Source: Armatimonadota bacterium (lineage in GTDB: Bacteria; Armatimonadota; JADLDR01). From it: 34,430 bases of DNA. Location of the stretch: positions 1-34,430 of the forward strand of contig JADLDR010000023.1 of assembly GCA_020846535.1 (NCBI GenBank), in the 5' to 3' direction. The notes below the pieces were generated by a model. That model searched no databases and was not told the DNA's origin. It saw only the letters and a list, made by a program, of their open reading frames with translations. How positions within the stretch are numbered: position 1 is the first letter of the stretch; each line of letters begins with the position of its first letter. Shown here in pieces: positions 9,147-16,366 of the stretch. Position numbers and translations under genes: made by a program.

Positions 9147-9410
9147 CTATGATTTCATCAGAGTCTCCAATTGTTCGATCAACTCGCCCGGCAGATGCAT
9201 CCCCAGCGCCCGCTCGAAGCGCTTCTGGCGGACAGCCTGCTTCAGGCACTCGGGCTGGCCGCAGAGGTACGCGCCCCTTCCGGAACGCTTTCCGGTCGGG
9301 TCGTATTCCAGGTTGCCTTCCGGGGTTCGGACAATTCGGATCAGTTCTCGTTTGCCGGCCTCGGTCTGACAGGCGATGCACGTGCGCTGAGGCGTTTTCC
9401 GCGGCCTCAT
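9147..9410 (-). CDS. rnpM: RNase P modulator RnpM (YlxR family)
   Basis: 87 residues with the YlxR signature: RTCIACQTEAGKRELIRIVR, then YDPTGKRSGRGAYLC and a second cysteine pair (YLCGQPECLKQA). YlxR/RnpM is a small nucleic-acid-binding protein encoded next to nusA; in Bacillus it binds the RNase P RNA. The start overlaps the nusA stop as ATGA, indicating translational coupling. The L7Ae-like ylxQ gene often found next is absent; the 105-nt gap to infB holds no gene. Confidence 0.93.
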   Translation of the reverse strand: MRPRKTPQRTCIACQTEAGKRELIRIVRTPEGNLEYDPTGKRSGRGAYLCGQPECLKQAVRQKRFERALGMHLPGELIEQLETLMKS

Positions 9411-10519
9411 GGCTGCGCGCCCCCGCCTGCGCTGCCGGCGGACTCTCCTTCGGACGATGCCTGGGCGTCGGCCATCGCTTTAGCCATCTGCTGGGCCACC
9501 TGGGTCTCGCTGCGGATATCGATCCGCCAGCCGGTCAGCCGGGCGGCCAGGCGGACATTTTGGCCCGCCTTCCCGATAGCCAGGGACAACTGGTTGTCCG
9601 GCACGATCACGAACGCGCTTTTGCCCGCCTCGTTGGGGGTCACCGAAGTCACTTTCGCCGGGCTGAGCGATTCCGCGATATAGGTCGACATATCGGGGTT
9701 CCACCGGATGATATCGATCTTTTCGTCATAAAGCTCGCTCACCACAGCCTGCACCCGGCTGCCCCGGTGTCCGACACACGCCCCCACCGGGTCCACCTTG
9801 TCATCGGCGGAGAAGACCGCGATCTTCGACCGCGCCCCCGGCTCGCGGGCCACAGCCTTCACGGTCACAGTGCCGTCGTGAATCTCCGGCACCTCCAGCT
9901 CGAAAAGGCGTTTGATCAGTTGAGGGTGGGTGCGCGATACAACCACCTGCGGCCCCTTGGAGGTGCGCTTGACATCCACCACATAGACTTTCAGCCGGTC
10001 GTTGAAGCGGTAGGGTTCGGTGGGAACCTGCTCGCTGGCGGGCAGGAGCGCCTCGATGCGGCCCAGGCTGATGTAAACCGTGTTCAGTTCCTTGCGCTGC
10101 ACCACACCGCTCACCACTTCATTGATCTTGTCATTGAAATCGTCGTAGATGCGCTCCCGCTCGGCCTCCCGGATGCGCTGAAAAACCACCTGCTTGGCGG
10201 TCTGCGCGGCGATCCTGCCGAAGTTTTCCGGCGTGACCTCCACTTCCAGCAAAGCGCCCAGGGCGGCCTTCGGATCGTGGCGGCGGGCGTCTTCCAGGCT
10301 GATCTCAGCATGGGGGTTCTGGACGCTCCCCACCACGGTTTTCTGCCCGAACACCCGGATATGCGAGGAGTCCAGGCGCACGCGAATCTCTCCGAAGAAG
10401 CCATAATTCTTTTTATAGGCGGACACCAGCGCCGATTCGACCATCTCGATAAGGACTTGCAGCGGTATCTCTTTTTCCTTCTCGATCTGCCGTAAGGCTT
10501 CCAGAAATTCCCCATTCAT
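9407..10519 (-). CDS. nusA: Transcription termination/antitermination factor NusA
   Basis: 370 residues that bind RNA polymerase and nascent RNA to control pausing, termination and antitermination. The N-terminal RNAP-binding domain covers about 1-130, with the family-typical SALVSAYKKNYG. An S1 domain covers about 133-200. Two KH domains follow, marked by DPVGACVGHRGSRVQAV and LSLAIGKAGQNVRLAARLTGW. It ends with a Gly/Ser/Ala-rich tail and lacks the acidic C-terminal repeats of enterobacterial NusA. Start ATG at 10519 has AGGAG 8 nt upstream. rimP, the usual upstream partner, is missing, and nusA is the first gene of its run with its own promoter. Confidence 0.98.
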   Translation of the reverse strand: MNGEFLEALRQIEKEKEIPLQVLIEMVESALVSAYKKNYGFFGEIRVRLDSSHIRVFGQKTVVGSVQNPHAEISLEDARRHDPKAALGALLEVEVTPENFGRIAAQTAKQVVFQRIREAERERIYDDFNDKINEVVSGVVQRKELNTVYISLGRIEALLPASEQVPTEPYRFNDRLKVYVVDVKRTSKGPQVVVSRTHPQLIKRLFELEVPEIHDGTVTVKAVAREPGARSKIAVFSADDKVDPVGACVGHRGSRVQAVVSELYDEKIDIIRWNPDMSTYIAESLSPAKVTSVTPNEAGKSAFVIVPDNQLSLAIGKAGQNVRLAARLTGWRIDIRSETQVAQQMAKAMADAQASSEGESAGSAGGGAQP

Positions 10520-10548
10520 GACTTCTTCTCCTCAAGTCGCGTTATGAT

Positions 10549-10572
10549 AAAGGCGCACTGGAGTGCGCCCTT
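10549..10572. repeat. Hairpin in the nusA leader
   Basis: Eleven-base arms AAAGGCGCACT and AGTGCGCCCTT (one G-U type pair) close a 2-nt loop about 30 nt before the nusA start. On the nusA transcript it reads AAGGGCGCACT-CC-AGTGCGCCTTT followed by ATC, terminator-like but with a very short U-run. The arms resemble those of the hairpin at 802-852. Confidence 0.7.
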
Positions 10573-10621
10573 CGTCATTCGTCAACAGGCTGTGCCACCG
10601 GCCCTCGAACCTTTATCAACG

Positions 10622-10650
10622 CAAAAGAGTGGGGGATTCCCACTCTTTTG
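10622..10650 (-). terminator. Terminator-like hairpin in the nusA leader
   Basis: Perfect 12-bp arms CAAAAGAGTGGG and CCCACTCTTTTG around a 5-nt loop, preceded on the minus strand by a TTTTTC tract. The U-rich end is part of the stem, so it could terminate in either direction. No minus-strand gene lies upstream that would need a terminator. It sits about 35 nt downstream of the predicted nusA transcription start, so attenuation of nusA is a reasonable inference. Termination itself cannot be shown from sequence. Confidence 0.5.
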
Positions 10651-10689
10651 AAAAAGGCGAAATCAAGAGGCAGATATTTCAACACTTAA

Positions 10690-10718
10690 AGTATATCATA
10701 AATTCCCCTGGATTGCAA
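10690..10718 (-). promoter_or_regulatory. Extended -10 promoter for nusA
   Basis: On the minus strand TTGCAA (10713-10718; 4/6) is followed 17 nt later by TATACT (10690-10695; 5/6), with TGA immediately before the -10 forming an extended TGn element. It lies in an AT-rich patch and predicts a leader of about 160 nt before nusA that contains the two hairpins listed separately. Confidence 0.72.
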
Positions 10719-10908
10719 GCATTCCGGTGAGTGAAATTCATTCTCCTTTCCGGTTCCGGCAGGACTTAGAGGCGGCAGGCAGAATAAAAGGAAATGGGTG
10801 TCGATTCGGCGGATGACTGACGTGGCCCTCCAGTCCCCGGGCTTCAGCTGAGTACCCGAGACCTTTTGAGAGAGTAGCAAATCGAGCCATGAACCCGATA
10901 CTTTTGGG

Positions 10909-10933
10909 ATCGACGGAATTCCATTCCGTCGAT
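10909..10933. repeat. Perfect palindrome overlapping the left inverted-repeat end
   Basis: ATCGACGGAAT and ATTCCGTCGAT (11 bp each) flank TCC. The right arm is also the outer end of the left long inverted repeat (10925-10954), and ATCGACGGA appears again at the outer end of the right repeat, giving three copies of the same 9-mer in the region. Confidence 0.85.
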
Positions 10934-11102
10934 TCTATAGAGGAAGCAAATAAAGGCCGCGCAATCTGTCCTGCAAGGCCTGCCCGCGTCGGCTCTTGGC
11001 CCCAGAGGTTTGAAGCTCTGACTCCGAGCGGCGAGGGGCAGAGGGGCAAGGCCCCTGCATGAATATGCGATGTTTGTTTGCTTCCTCTATAGAATCGACG
11101 GA
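10925..11102. mobile_element. Possible 178-nt MITE-like element with 30-nt terminal inverted repeats
   Basis: The left end (10925-10954, beginning TCCGTCGATTCTATAGAGG) and the right end (11073-11102, ending CTATAGAATCGACGGA) are inverted repeats matching at 29 of 30 positions, with a single T/G mismatch. The 118-nt interior carries smaller dyads (AGGGGC-AAG-GCCCCT near 11042-11056; CAGAG/CTCTG) and no credible reading frame. Size and structure fit a non-autonomous transposable element, but I find no target-site duplication at these borders, and a structured RNA or a two-sided regulatory site is also possible. Confidence 0.5.
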
Positions 11103-11125
11103 TACTCAGCCAATCTTCAGCGGAG

Positions 11126-11155
11126 GGGCTGGGGGGGCGGTTGCTCCCCCACCCC
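11126..11155 (+). repeat. G/C-run hairpin upstream of the membrane-protein gene
   Basis: TGGGGG (11130-11135) pairs with CCCCCA (11146-11151), and flanking GGG/CCC extend it past a mismatch. It ends about 15 nt before the AAGGA Shine-Dalgarno of the plus-strand gene, so it would be in the 5' leader of that mRNA. Confidence 0.5.
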
Positions 11156-11182
11156 AATTCCCGCACATAAGGAAACTGCCCT

Positions 11183-13165
11183 ATGAGCATTCTCTCCAGA
11201 CCCGAGGAGCGAGCGGTAGGCGTCGGGGAGGCTCCCCGGCGATCTTCCCTCGGGGTGACCTGGCGCTCCGTCTTGATCGGGATCGTTCTCATTCCGATCA
11301 ACTGCTTCTGGGTAACGGTGGTGGAAGTCCGGTGGTTCACCCTGGATGGAACCTGCCTCCCGCTCCTGGTTACCCCGGTCTTCATGCTTTTTGTGCTGAC
11401 GCTTTTGAATTTACTCGTCAGAAGAAAATGGCCGCGGGCTGCGCTGGATCAAGGGGAACTGCTGACCGTCTATATCATGGTCGTCATCTCCTGCACCCTG
11501 GCAGGCCACGATATGCTGCAAAATCTCTTCGGGGTGATCGGCCATCCCTACTGGCTGGCGACCCCGGAGAATAAGTGGCAGGAGAAATTCTTCCGATACC
11601 TTCCGGAATGGCTCTTCGTGCGGGACAAGGAGGCGCTCCGGGGCTTTTATACCGGCAACCGGAATCCGTTCACCTGGGATATCGTGCGCTTTTGGGTCGG
11701 CCCGCTGGCCTTCTGGGGCCTCTTTGTCTTCGTTTTGGCGCTGATGATGCTCTGCCTGAATGTCCTCATCCGCAGGCAGTGGACGGAAAACGAAAAGCTG
11801 GCCTTTCCCATCGTGCAGCTTCCGGTCGCCATGACCGATCAGGATACCGGACCGGGCAGCTTTTTCCGCAGCCGCCTGATGTGGGGCGGGTTCGCCGTCG
11901 CCTTCACCGTCGGGCTGATCAACGGTCTCAATTATCTCTACCCGTCTGTCCCTGCCCTGAAAGCCGTCAAGCTCTACGATCTCGGTCCCTATTTCACCCA
12001 ACGGCCCTGGAACGCGATGGGCTGGACCCCCATTTCGATGTACCCGTTCGCTATCGGGCTGGCCTTTTTCATGCCCTCAGACCTGTCTTTCAGTTGCTGG
12101 TTCTTTTATGTCTTCCGCAAATTGCAGCAGATCGTCGGCAGCCTTGCCGGCTGGGACAGGGCCCAGAATTCGGGCTATCCCTACTTCAACGAGCAGAGTG
12201 CAGGCGCATGGGTGATGCTGGGCCTGGTGGTGCTGTGGGTGATGCGGGGCTATCTGAAGCAAGTGGCGAGGATCGTTCTGGGAGACCGCCGGGCAGCCCA
12301 GGATTCAGGGGAGATAGTTCAATACCGGTGGGCCGTGCTGGGGCTGCTGGCAGGCGGGATCTTCTGCTGGGTGTTCACCGCCTTGATGGGCATGTCCCCC
12401 TGGGTCATCATCATCTTTTTCGGAATCTATTTTCTGCTCTCCTTCACCATGACCCGCGTGCGAGCCGAACTCGGAACGCCGCATGAGATATATTTCGTCA
12501 ACCCGCAGAAGATCATGGTTCCCCTTTTCGGGACCGGCGGCCTGGGCGCTCAAAATCTGACCCTCATCATGGTACTCTACTGGTTCAACCGCTGCTACCG
12601 CTGCCATCCGATGCCCAACCAGCTCGAATCTTTCAAAATGGCGGAAGGGGGCCGGATCGCCTTTGGCCGCCTGATCGCACTGACCTTCTTCGCCACCCTG
12701 GCCGGGATGGCGGCGACCTACTGGGCCAATCTTCATGTGACCTATCAGGCCGGGGCCACCGCCAAAGCCATCGGTTTCAAAAGCTGGCTCGGGTGGGAGT
12801 CGTTCGGCTGGCTCGATAACTGGATCACCTATCCCGCCAAAGTGGAGCCTGTCCGGATCGCCTACATGATCGGCGGGGCCGCCGTCGTCCTCTTCCTGCG
12901 GGCCATGCGCGGGGCCTTCATCTGGTGGCCCTTCCATCCCGCAGGCTATGCTCTGGCCGTCTCCTTTGCGATGGATTATTTCTGGTTCGCCTTTTTCATC
13001 AGTTGGCTGGCCAAATCGCTTCTGGTGCGCTACGGCGGTATGAAGCTCCACCGCCAGGCCATCCCCTTCTTTCTGGGGTTGATCCTGGGGGATTACGTGG
13101 TCGGCTCTCTGTGGGCCATTATCGGGCCTGCGCTGGGGATGAGTACCTACAAAATATTTATCTGA
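11183..13165 (+). CDS. Polytopic membrane protein, DUF6785/DUF6784-like (OPT-transporter-like)
   Basis: 660 residues with about 13-14 hydrophobic segments (for example near 28-48, 58-78, 91-108, 168-195, 228-248, 280-310, 343-360, 384-425, 492-515, 557-575, 582-612, 628-650). Motifs I associate with DUF6785-type proteins are RVRAELGTPHE (about 429-439) and WWPFHPAGYAL (about 582-592). The family is uncharacterised and remotely resembles oligopeptide transporters; transport is an inference. Start ATG at 11183 follows AAGGA. It is the only plus-strand gene, convergent with the GtrA gene (8-nt gap) and divergent from nusA, so it is an insert between two conserved clusters rather than part of either. 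Confidence 0.85.
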   Translation: MSILSRPEERAVGVGEAPRRSSLGVTWRSVLIGIVLIPINCFWVTVVEVRWFTLDGTCLPLLVTPVFMLFVLTLLNLLVRRKWPRAALDQGELLTVYIMVVISCTLAGHDMLQNLFGVIGHPYWLATPENKWQEKFFRYLPEWLFVRDKEALRGFYTGNRNPFTWDIVRFWVGPLAFWGLFVFVLALMMLCLNVLIRRQWTENEKLAFPIVQLPVAMTDQDTGPGSFFRSRLMWGGFAVAFTVGLINGLNYLYPSVPALKAVKLYDLGPYFTQRPWNAMGWTPISMYPFAIGLAFFMPSDLSFSCWFFYVFRKLQQIVGSLAGWDRAQNSGYPYFNEQSAGAWVMLGLVVLWVMRGYLKQVARIVLGDRRAAQDSGEIVQYRWAVLGLLAGGIFCWVFTALMGMSPWVIIIFFGIYFLLSFTMTRVRAELGTPHEIYFVNPQKIMVPLFGTGGLGAQNLTLIMVLYWFNRCYRCHPMPNQLESFKMAEGGRIAFGRLIALTFFATLAGMAATYWANLHVTYQAGATAKAIGFKSWLGWESFGWLDNWITYPAKVEPVRIAYMIGGAAVVLFLRAMRGAFIWWPFHPAGYALAVSFAMDYFWFAFFISWLAKSLLVRYGGMKLHRQAIPFFLGLILGDYVVGSLWAIIGPALGMSTYKIFI

Positions 13166-13173
13166 GGAGACGC

Positions 13174-13647
13174 TCAAGAAAACGTCCAGTGTTTGTTGGC
13201 GAAAAAGTTCCAGAACACCGAAACGGCGACAGCGAGGATGGTGGCGGGCAGGTAGAGGATATTATCGGGGATGCCCAGGCTCAGGTGCTTGAGAAGCACC
13301 ATGCTCCGATTCATGGCAAGAAGGTTGATGCCCATCCCGACAACGTTCACCAGGACGAACTGCGTGTATTGATAGCGAATGCGCTTGCGGGAAGCCCGGG
13401 CGAATGTCCAGCGGCGATTCCAGTAGTAGCCGTTGGTGACGGCAGCCGCAAAAGAAAATATTTTCGCCACGGTCGGAATAACGAAAACGCCCAGATTCGG
13501 GTCGACCGCAATCTGGGCCTGGTAGTGATGCCGCGCCAACTGCACGAGGATAAAAAGCAGACCGAGATCGATGACCATGCTGCTCGATCCGACGATGCAG
13601 AATTTGGTGAACTGCCTGGGAAGCCTCTGAATGAGGGAGGAAATCAT
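13174..13647 (-). CDS. GtrA-like four-helix membrane protein
   Basis: 157 residues with four predicted membrane helices (about 16-38, 55-74, 95-113, 133-151). The GtrA-family helix-end motifs NGYYWNRRWTF and the C-terminal NFFANKHWTF are both present. GtrA-like proteins are implicated in moving lipid-linked sugars across the inner membrane or regulating cell-wall sugar modification. The start is ATG at 13647, overlapping the stop of the NlpC/P60 gene as ATGA, so the two are translationally coupled and probably act in the same envelope compartment. Longer upstream reading lies inside the NlpC/P60 gene in another frame. Confidence 0.88.
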   Translation of the reverse strand: MISSLIQRLPRQFTKFCIVGSSSMVIDLGLLFILVQLARHHYQAQIAVDPNLGVFVIPTVAKIFSFAAAVTNGYYWNRRWTFARASRKRIRYQYTQFVLVNVVGMGINLLAMNRSMVLLKHLSLGIPDNILYLPATILAVAVSVFWNFFANKHWTFS

Positions 13648-14420
13648 ACGGATCGCCTTGCCGCCACCAGGGAGCGGTAGTATTTCGAGGAAAGAAGATT
13701 GTCGATGCCGACCTTGCCCTGGGAGCTGGAGGCATGGATGAACAGCCCGTTCCCCATATAGATGCCGGTATGGTTGATCTGGCGCGAGCGCACGGCAAAA
13801 TAGAGCCTGTCCCCGGCCTGAAGCTCGTTCCAGGTGACCGGAGCGCCCACCAGCGCCTGCTCCCTCGAAACGCGAGGCAAGGCCATCCCATGTGCGGCAT
13901 AGACCGCTTTCACGAAACCCGAGCAATCCAGCCCGCGGTAGGTATTGCCGCCCCAGCGGTAGGGAATCCCCAGGTAGCGCATGGCATGCTGGACAATGTT
14001 TTCCCCGACATTGCTCGGCGATGGCTGCTGAGGGGCGCTGCCAACGGTGTACCCGCCGGTCAGCCGGACATAGGCTTTGCGGATGTAGCCGATCCGCCCG
14101 TCCACCATCAAAACCCCATACCAGTTTCCCGTCTGGCCGACCAGAGCGACATAAGTGCCCTGGGGGCATTGATAATAGAGAGAGGCTCTGGTGGATGGAG
14201 CGGCAAGAATGCGGGCCTTATTGCGGACAATCTGCCCCAGGTAAGTCGTGTAGGTGGTCTGGGGAACGCTCTGAGCCATATCAGGCTGCTCAGCGGTGGG
14301 AGCCGCCGCCTGAGCGGGGGCGGCTTTTTCTTCCAGGACAATCTCCAGCCTGTCGGCAAAAGCCGGAGAGACCATGAGGAGCGTCAGAAGGCAAAACAGT
14401 GCCCGGTTTCTTCGGTACAT
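13644..14420 (-). CDS. Exported SH3-NlpC/P60 cell-wall peptidase
   Basis: 258 residues. An N-terminal signal peptide (about 1-22, MYRRNRALFCLLTLLMVSPA, cleavage near AFA-D) is followed by an Ala/Pro-rich linker, an SH3-like domain (about 60-120) and an NlpC/P60 domain (about 140-250). The catalytic cysteine is C166 in GLDCSGF, with H217 (NHTGIYMG) and H229 (FIHASS) completing the expected Cys-His-His triad. The family cleaves peptidoglycan stem peptides. Start ATG at 14420 has GGGAG. It follows rpsI after 161 nt filled with palindromes; whether it shares the ribosomal transcript is unknown. Confidence 0.95.
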   Translation of the reverse strand: MYRRNRALFCLLTLLMVSPAFADRLEIVLEEKAAPAQAAAPTAEQPDMAQSVPQTTYTTYLGQIVRNKARILAAPSTRASLYYQCPQGTYVALVGQTGNWYGVLMVDGRIGYIRKAYVRLTGGYTVGSAPQQPSPSNVGENIVQHAMRYLGIPYRWGGNTYRGLDCSGFVKAVYAAHGMALPRVSREQALVGAPVTWNELQAGDRLYFAVRSRQINHTGIYMGNGLFIHASSSQGKVGIDNLLSSKYYRSLVAARRSV

Positions 14421-14461
14421 ACTTTCTCCCTGAAAACAACAAGGGCTGCCGCCAGATCGGC

Positions 14462-14486
14462 AGGGGCGAACACGAGGTTCGCCCCT
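14462..14486. repeat. REP-like hairpin in the rpsI/NlpC gap (copy 1)
   Basis: Perfect 10-bp arms AGGGGCGAAC and GTTCGCCCCT with loop acgag. The arms are identical to those at 7046-7070. Confidence 0.8.
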
Positions 14487-14501
14487 CGATCCCTATGGAG
14501 A

Positions 14502-14528
14502 CCGGGGCGAACCTGACATTCGACCCGG
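14502..14528. repeat. REP-like hairpin in the rpsI/NlpC gap (copy 2, degenerate)
   Basis: CCGGGGCGAA and TTCGACCCGG pair with one mismatch around CCTGACA. It shares the GGGGCGAA core with the neighbouring perfect copy 16 nt away, giving a tandem arrangement. A separate small dyad, CTCCC/GGGAG, lies at 14552-14567. Confidence 0.65.
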
Positions 14529-14581
14529 CCCGTATCGCGAAAGCCCGTAAACTCCCGGCAGAGGGAGCCTGCCCGCGCCGA

Positions 14582-14977
14582 TTATCGCTTGGAGAACTGG
14601 AACCCGCGCCGCGCCCGCTTGCGCCCGTATTTTTTCCGCTCTTTCATGCGGGCGTCGCGGGTGAGGAGGCCCAGTCGCCGCAGCATCGGGCGCAGGTTCT
14701 CGTCCATGGCGACCAGGGCGCGGGAGATGCCGTGCCGAATGGCCCCGGCCTGACCCGCCAGGCCGCCGCCCAGCGCCCGGACCCGAACATCGAACTTACC
14801 CACCACACTGGCGGTCTCGAACGGCTGCATAACCATCACTTCCAGCGTCCGCCGCCCCAAATAATCCAGAAGCGGCCTGTCGTTGACGGTCACCTGCCCT
14901 GTTCCGGGAGTGAGCCACACCTTGGCGACCGCGGTTTTGCGGCGTCCTGTCGCATAATATCGTACTTGTTCTGCCAA
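14582..14977 (-). CDS. rpsI: 30S ribosomal protein S9
   Basis: 131 residues. It shows the opening [36 protein letters not shown] and the invariant C-terminal QFSKR that reaches the P-site tRNA. The start is TTG at 14977, set by an ideal AAGGAGG with 6-nt spacing; ATG codons further upstream would add non-homologous residues. It pairs with rplM (L13-S9 order) but is separated by 148 nt containing a palindrome. Confidence 0.97.
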   Translation of the reverse strand: MAEQVRYYATGRRKTAVAKVWLTPGTGQVTVNDRPLLDYLGRRTLEVMVMQPFETASVVGKFDVRVRALGGGLAGQAGAIRHGISRALVAMDENLRPMLRRLGLLTRDARMKERKKYGRKRARRGFQFSKR

Positions 14978-15083
14978 AGGAACCCTCCTTGAAACCGCGC
15001 GCCTCTCCATCATTTTGGCAGATTCATCTTTCGGCTGGAGAGCGCGATTTCCTTCTTCGAAATACTGGTTAACGATGAAACCT

Positions 15084-15111
15084 GTAGGGCAGGCATCAGA
15101 CCCGCCTCTAC
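15084..15111. repeat. REP-like palindrome between rplM and rpsI
   Basis: Imperfect dyad with ends GTAGGGCAGG and CCGCCTCTAC around CATCAGAC. It belongs with the GTAGGGGC-type palindromes at 25572-25638. Confidence 0.65.
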
Positions 15112-15125
15112 AAAGGCGCAAGGCA

Positions 15126-15605
15126 TCACTCCTCCGCCGCGACCTTTTTGTTCCGGCTGTGCTGGCCCATCACGTCCAGGCTTCGGGTCCAGAGTTCAGG
15201 GGTCTGGGCGGTATGGGGATGAGTCGGCCCGGCGTAAATCTTGAGCTTTTTGATCATCTTCGCGCCCAGACGGTTGTGGGGCAGCATCCCTTTGATGACC
15301 CGGTAGAGGGCCCGATCAGGCTTTTCGGTCTGCTCCTTGGCGCGGGCGATGGACCGGAGGCCGCCCGGCCAGCCGGTATGCCAGTGGATCTCCTCTTTGC
15401 CCTTGCGGCCCGTCAGGATAGCCCGTTCGGCATTGATGACGATCACATGGTCGCCGGTGTCCAGGTTGGGCGTGAACATCGGTTTGTGCTTGCCCCGCAG
15501 GATGGCCGCCGCCTCGGACGCCAGCCGGCCCATGGGCCTGCCTGCGGCATCGAGGACGTACCACTTGCGAACGATATCTTTTTCTTTCACCGAATAAGTG
15601 CGCAT
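15126..15605 (-). CDS. rplM: 50S ribosomal protein L13
   Basis: 159 residues (family usually about 142-150, slightly long at both ends). Typical motifs are [48 protein letters not shown] and PHTAQTPE. It binds 23S rRNA early in 50S assembly. Start ATG at 15605. It lies 13 nt after truA, in the common rplQ-truA-rplM-rpsI order that extends the alpha operon. Confidence 0.98.
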   Translation of the reverse strand: MRTYSVKEKDIVRKWYVLDAAGRPMGRLASEAAAILRGKHKPMFTPNLDTGDHVIVINAERAILTGRKGKEEIHWHTGWPGGLRSIARAKEQTEKPDRALYRVIKGMLPHNRLGAKMIKKLKIYAGPTHPHTAQTPELWTRSLDVMGQHSRNKKVAAEE

Positions 15606-15618
15606 GGAATTGTTCCCC

Positions 15619-16353
15619 TTAAACGTACTTGACTTGCATCAGACACAGCCCGCAGGCCGGTGCGATCCACGGGACGGCAGGGCGCTGTCGCCTCTCCAAA
15701 ATCGTTATCAAACACTCCGGCGGAAGGCGGCCCGTCCCTACATCCACCAGGGCGGCCACCAGGATTCGCACCATATGGTGCAGGAAGGCATTCGCCTCCA
15801 CCGTCACCCCGACAATAGCTCCTTTGCGGAAAAGCCGGACCCGCTTCAGATCCCTGACGGTATTCTCTCCTTCCTCCGTACCCGCCGAAAAAGCGAAAAA
15901 ATCGCGCGTTCCCGGAAGGGCATCCGCCGCACTTTGCATAACCTCCGTATCGAGCCGCCCCATTCCACAGAAGGCGTACCGGCCCAGAAAGGCGGAACGC
16001 GGCCCCTCGCACAGCGTATAGCGGTAAACGCGGGATCGGGCCGAGAAGCGGGCATGGAAATCATTCGTCGCCTCTTCGGCGGCCCGAGCGACAATATCGG
16101 GGGGAAGGAGGCGGTTAGTGGCTATGCAAACCCGCTCGATAGGAATGGAGCAGCCGGTTTTGAAGCTGATGACCTGGCCTTTCGCGTGAACTCCGGTGTC
16201 TGTTCGGCCCGCCCCGGCCACCCGCACCGGCGATCCGGTCAACCTTGTCAGCGCCCTCTCCAGTTCGCCCTGCACGGTGGGCCGGCCCGGCTGCTTCTGA
16301 AATCCGAAGTAGCCGGTTCCGTCATATTCGACCGTGACCTTCAGGTTGCGCAC
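15619..16353 (-). CDS. truA: tRNA pseudouridine(38-40) synthase
   Basis: 244 residues. The catalytic aspartate is D52 in GAGRTDTGVHAKGQ. DGTGYFGFQKQPGRPTVQGEL at the N-terminus and FLHHMVRILVAALVDVGTG near the C-terminus are family hallmarks. It modifies the tRNA anticodon arm. It starts with GTG at 16353, 13 nt downstream of rplQ. Confidence 0.97.
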   Translation of the reverse strand: MRNLKVTVEYDGTGYFGFQKQPGRPTVQGELERALTRLTGSPVRVAGAGRTDTGVHAKGQVISFKTGCSIPIERVCIATNRLLPPDIVARAAEEATNDFHARFSARSRVYRYTLCEGPRSAFLGRYAFCGMGRLDTEVMQSAADALPGTRDFFAFSAGTEEGENTVRDLKRVRLFRKGAIVGVTVEANAFLHHMVRILVAALVDVGTGRLPPECLITILERRQRPAVPWIAPACGLCLMQVKYV

Positions 16354-16366
16354 GGGTCTCCGGCGG

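Larger units (their letters stand above)
10720..11182. other. Divergent intergenic region between nusA and the membrane-protein gene
   Basis: The full gap is 663 nt (10520-11182), the only long gene-free stretch. Besides the nusA promoter and leader hairpins it contains: an unremarkable segment (about 10737-10905) in which I recognise nothing; an 11-bp palindrome (10909-10933); a 178-nt inverted-repeat element (10925-11102); and a G/C-run hairpin (11126-11155) ahead of the plus-strand gene. Short minus-strand reading frames here have no family resemblance and no Shine-Dalgarno I would trust. No convincing plus-strand promoter was found. Confidence 0.7.

Noticed and set aside
10737..10880. Small minus-strand frame (64 codons) upstream of nusA
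   Set aside because: It overlaps the predicted nusA promoter, lacks a Shine-Dalgarno and resembles no family I know.
10925..11102. Inverted-repeat element as a CRISPR array, tRNA or riboswitch
   Set aside because: Only two inverted copies, no regularly spaced direct repeats, no cloverleaf and no recognised aptamer.
10738..11385. 215-codon minus-strand frame across the inverted-repeat element and the start of the membrane-protein gene
   Set aside because: It runs through palindromes and into a strongly supported plus-strand gene; no homology recognised and no good start.
14978..15121. N-terminally extended S9 starting near 15121
   Set aside because: The extension would be translated from a palindromic repeat; TTG at 14977 has a perfect Shine-Dalgarno and matches the family start.
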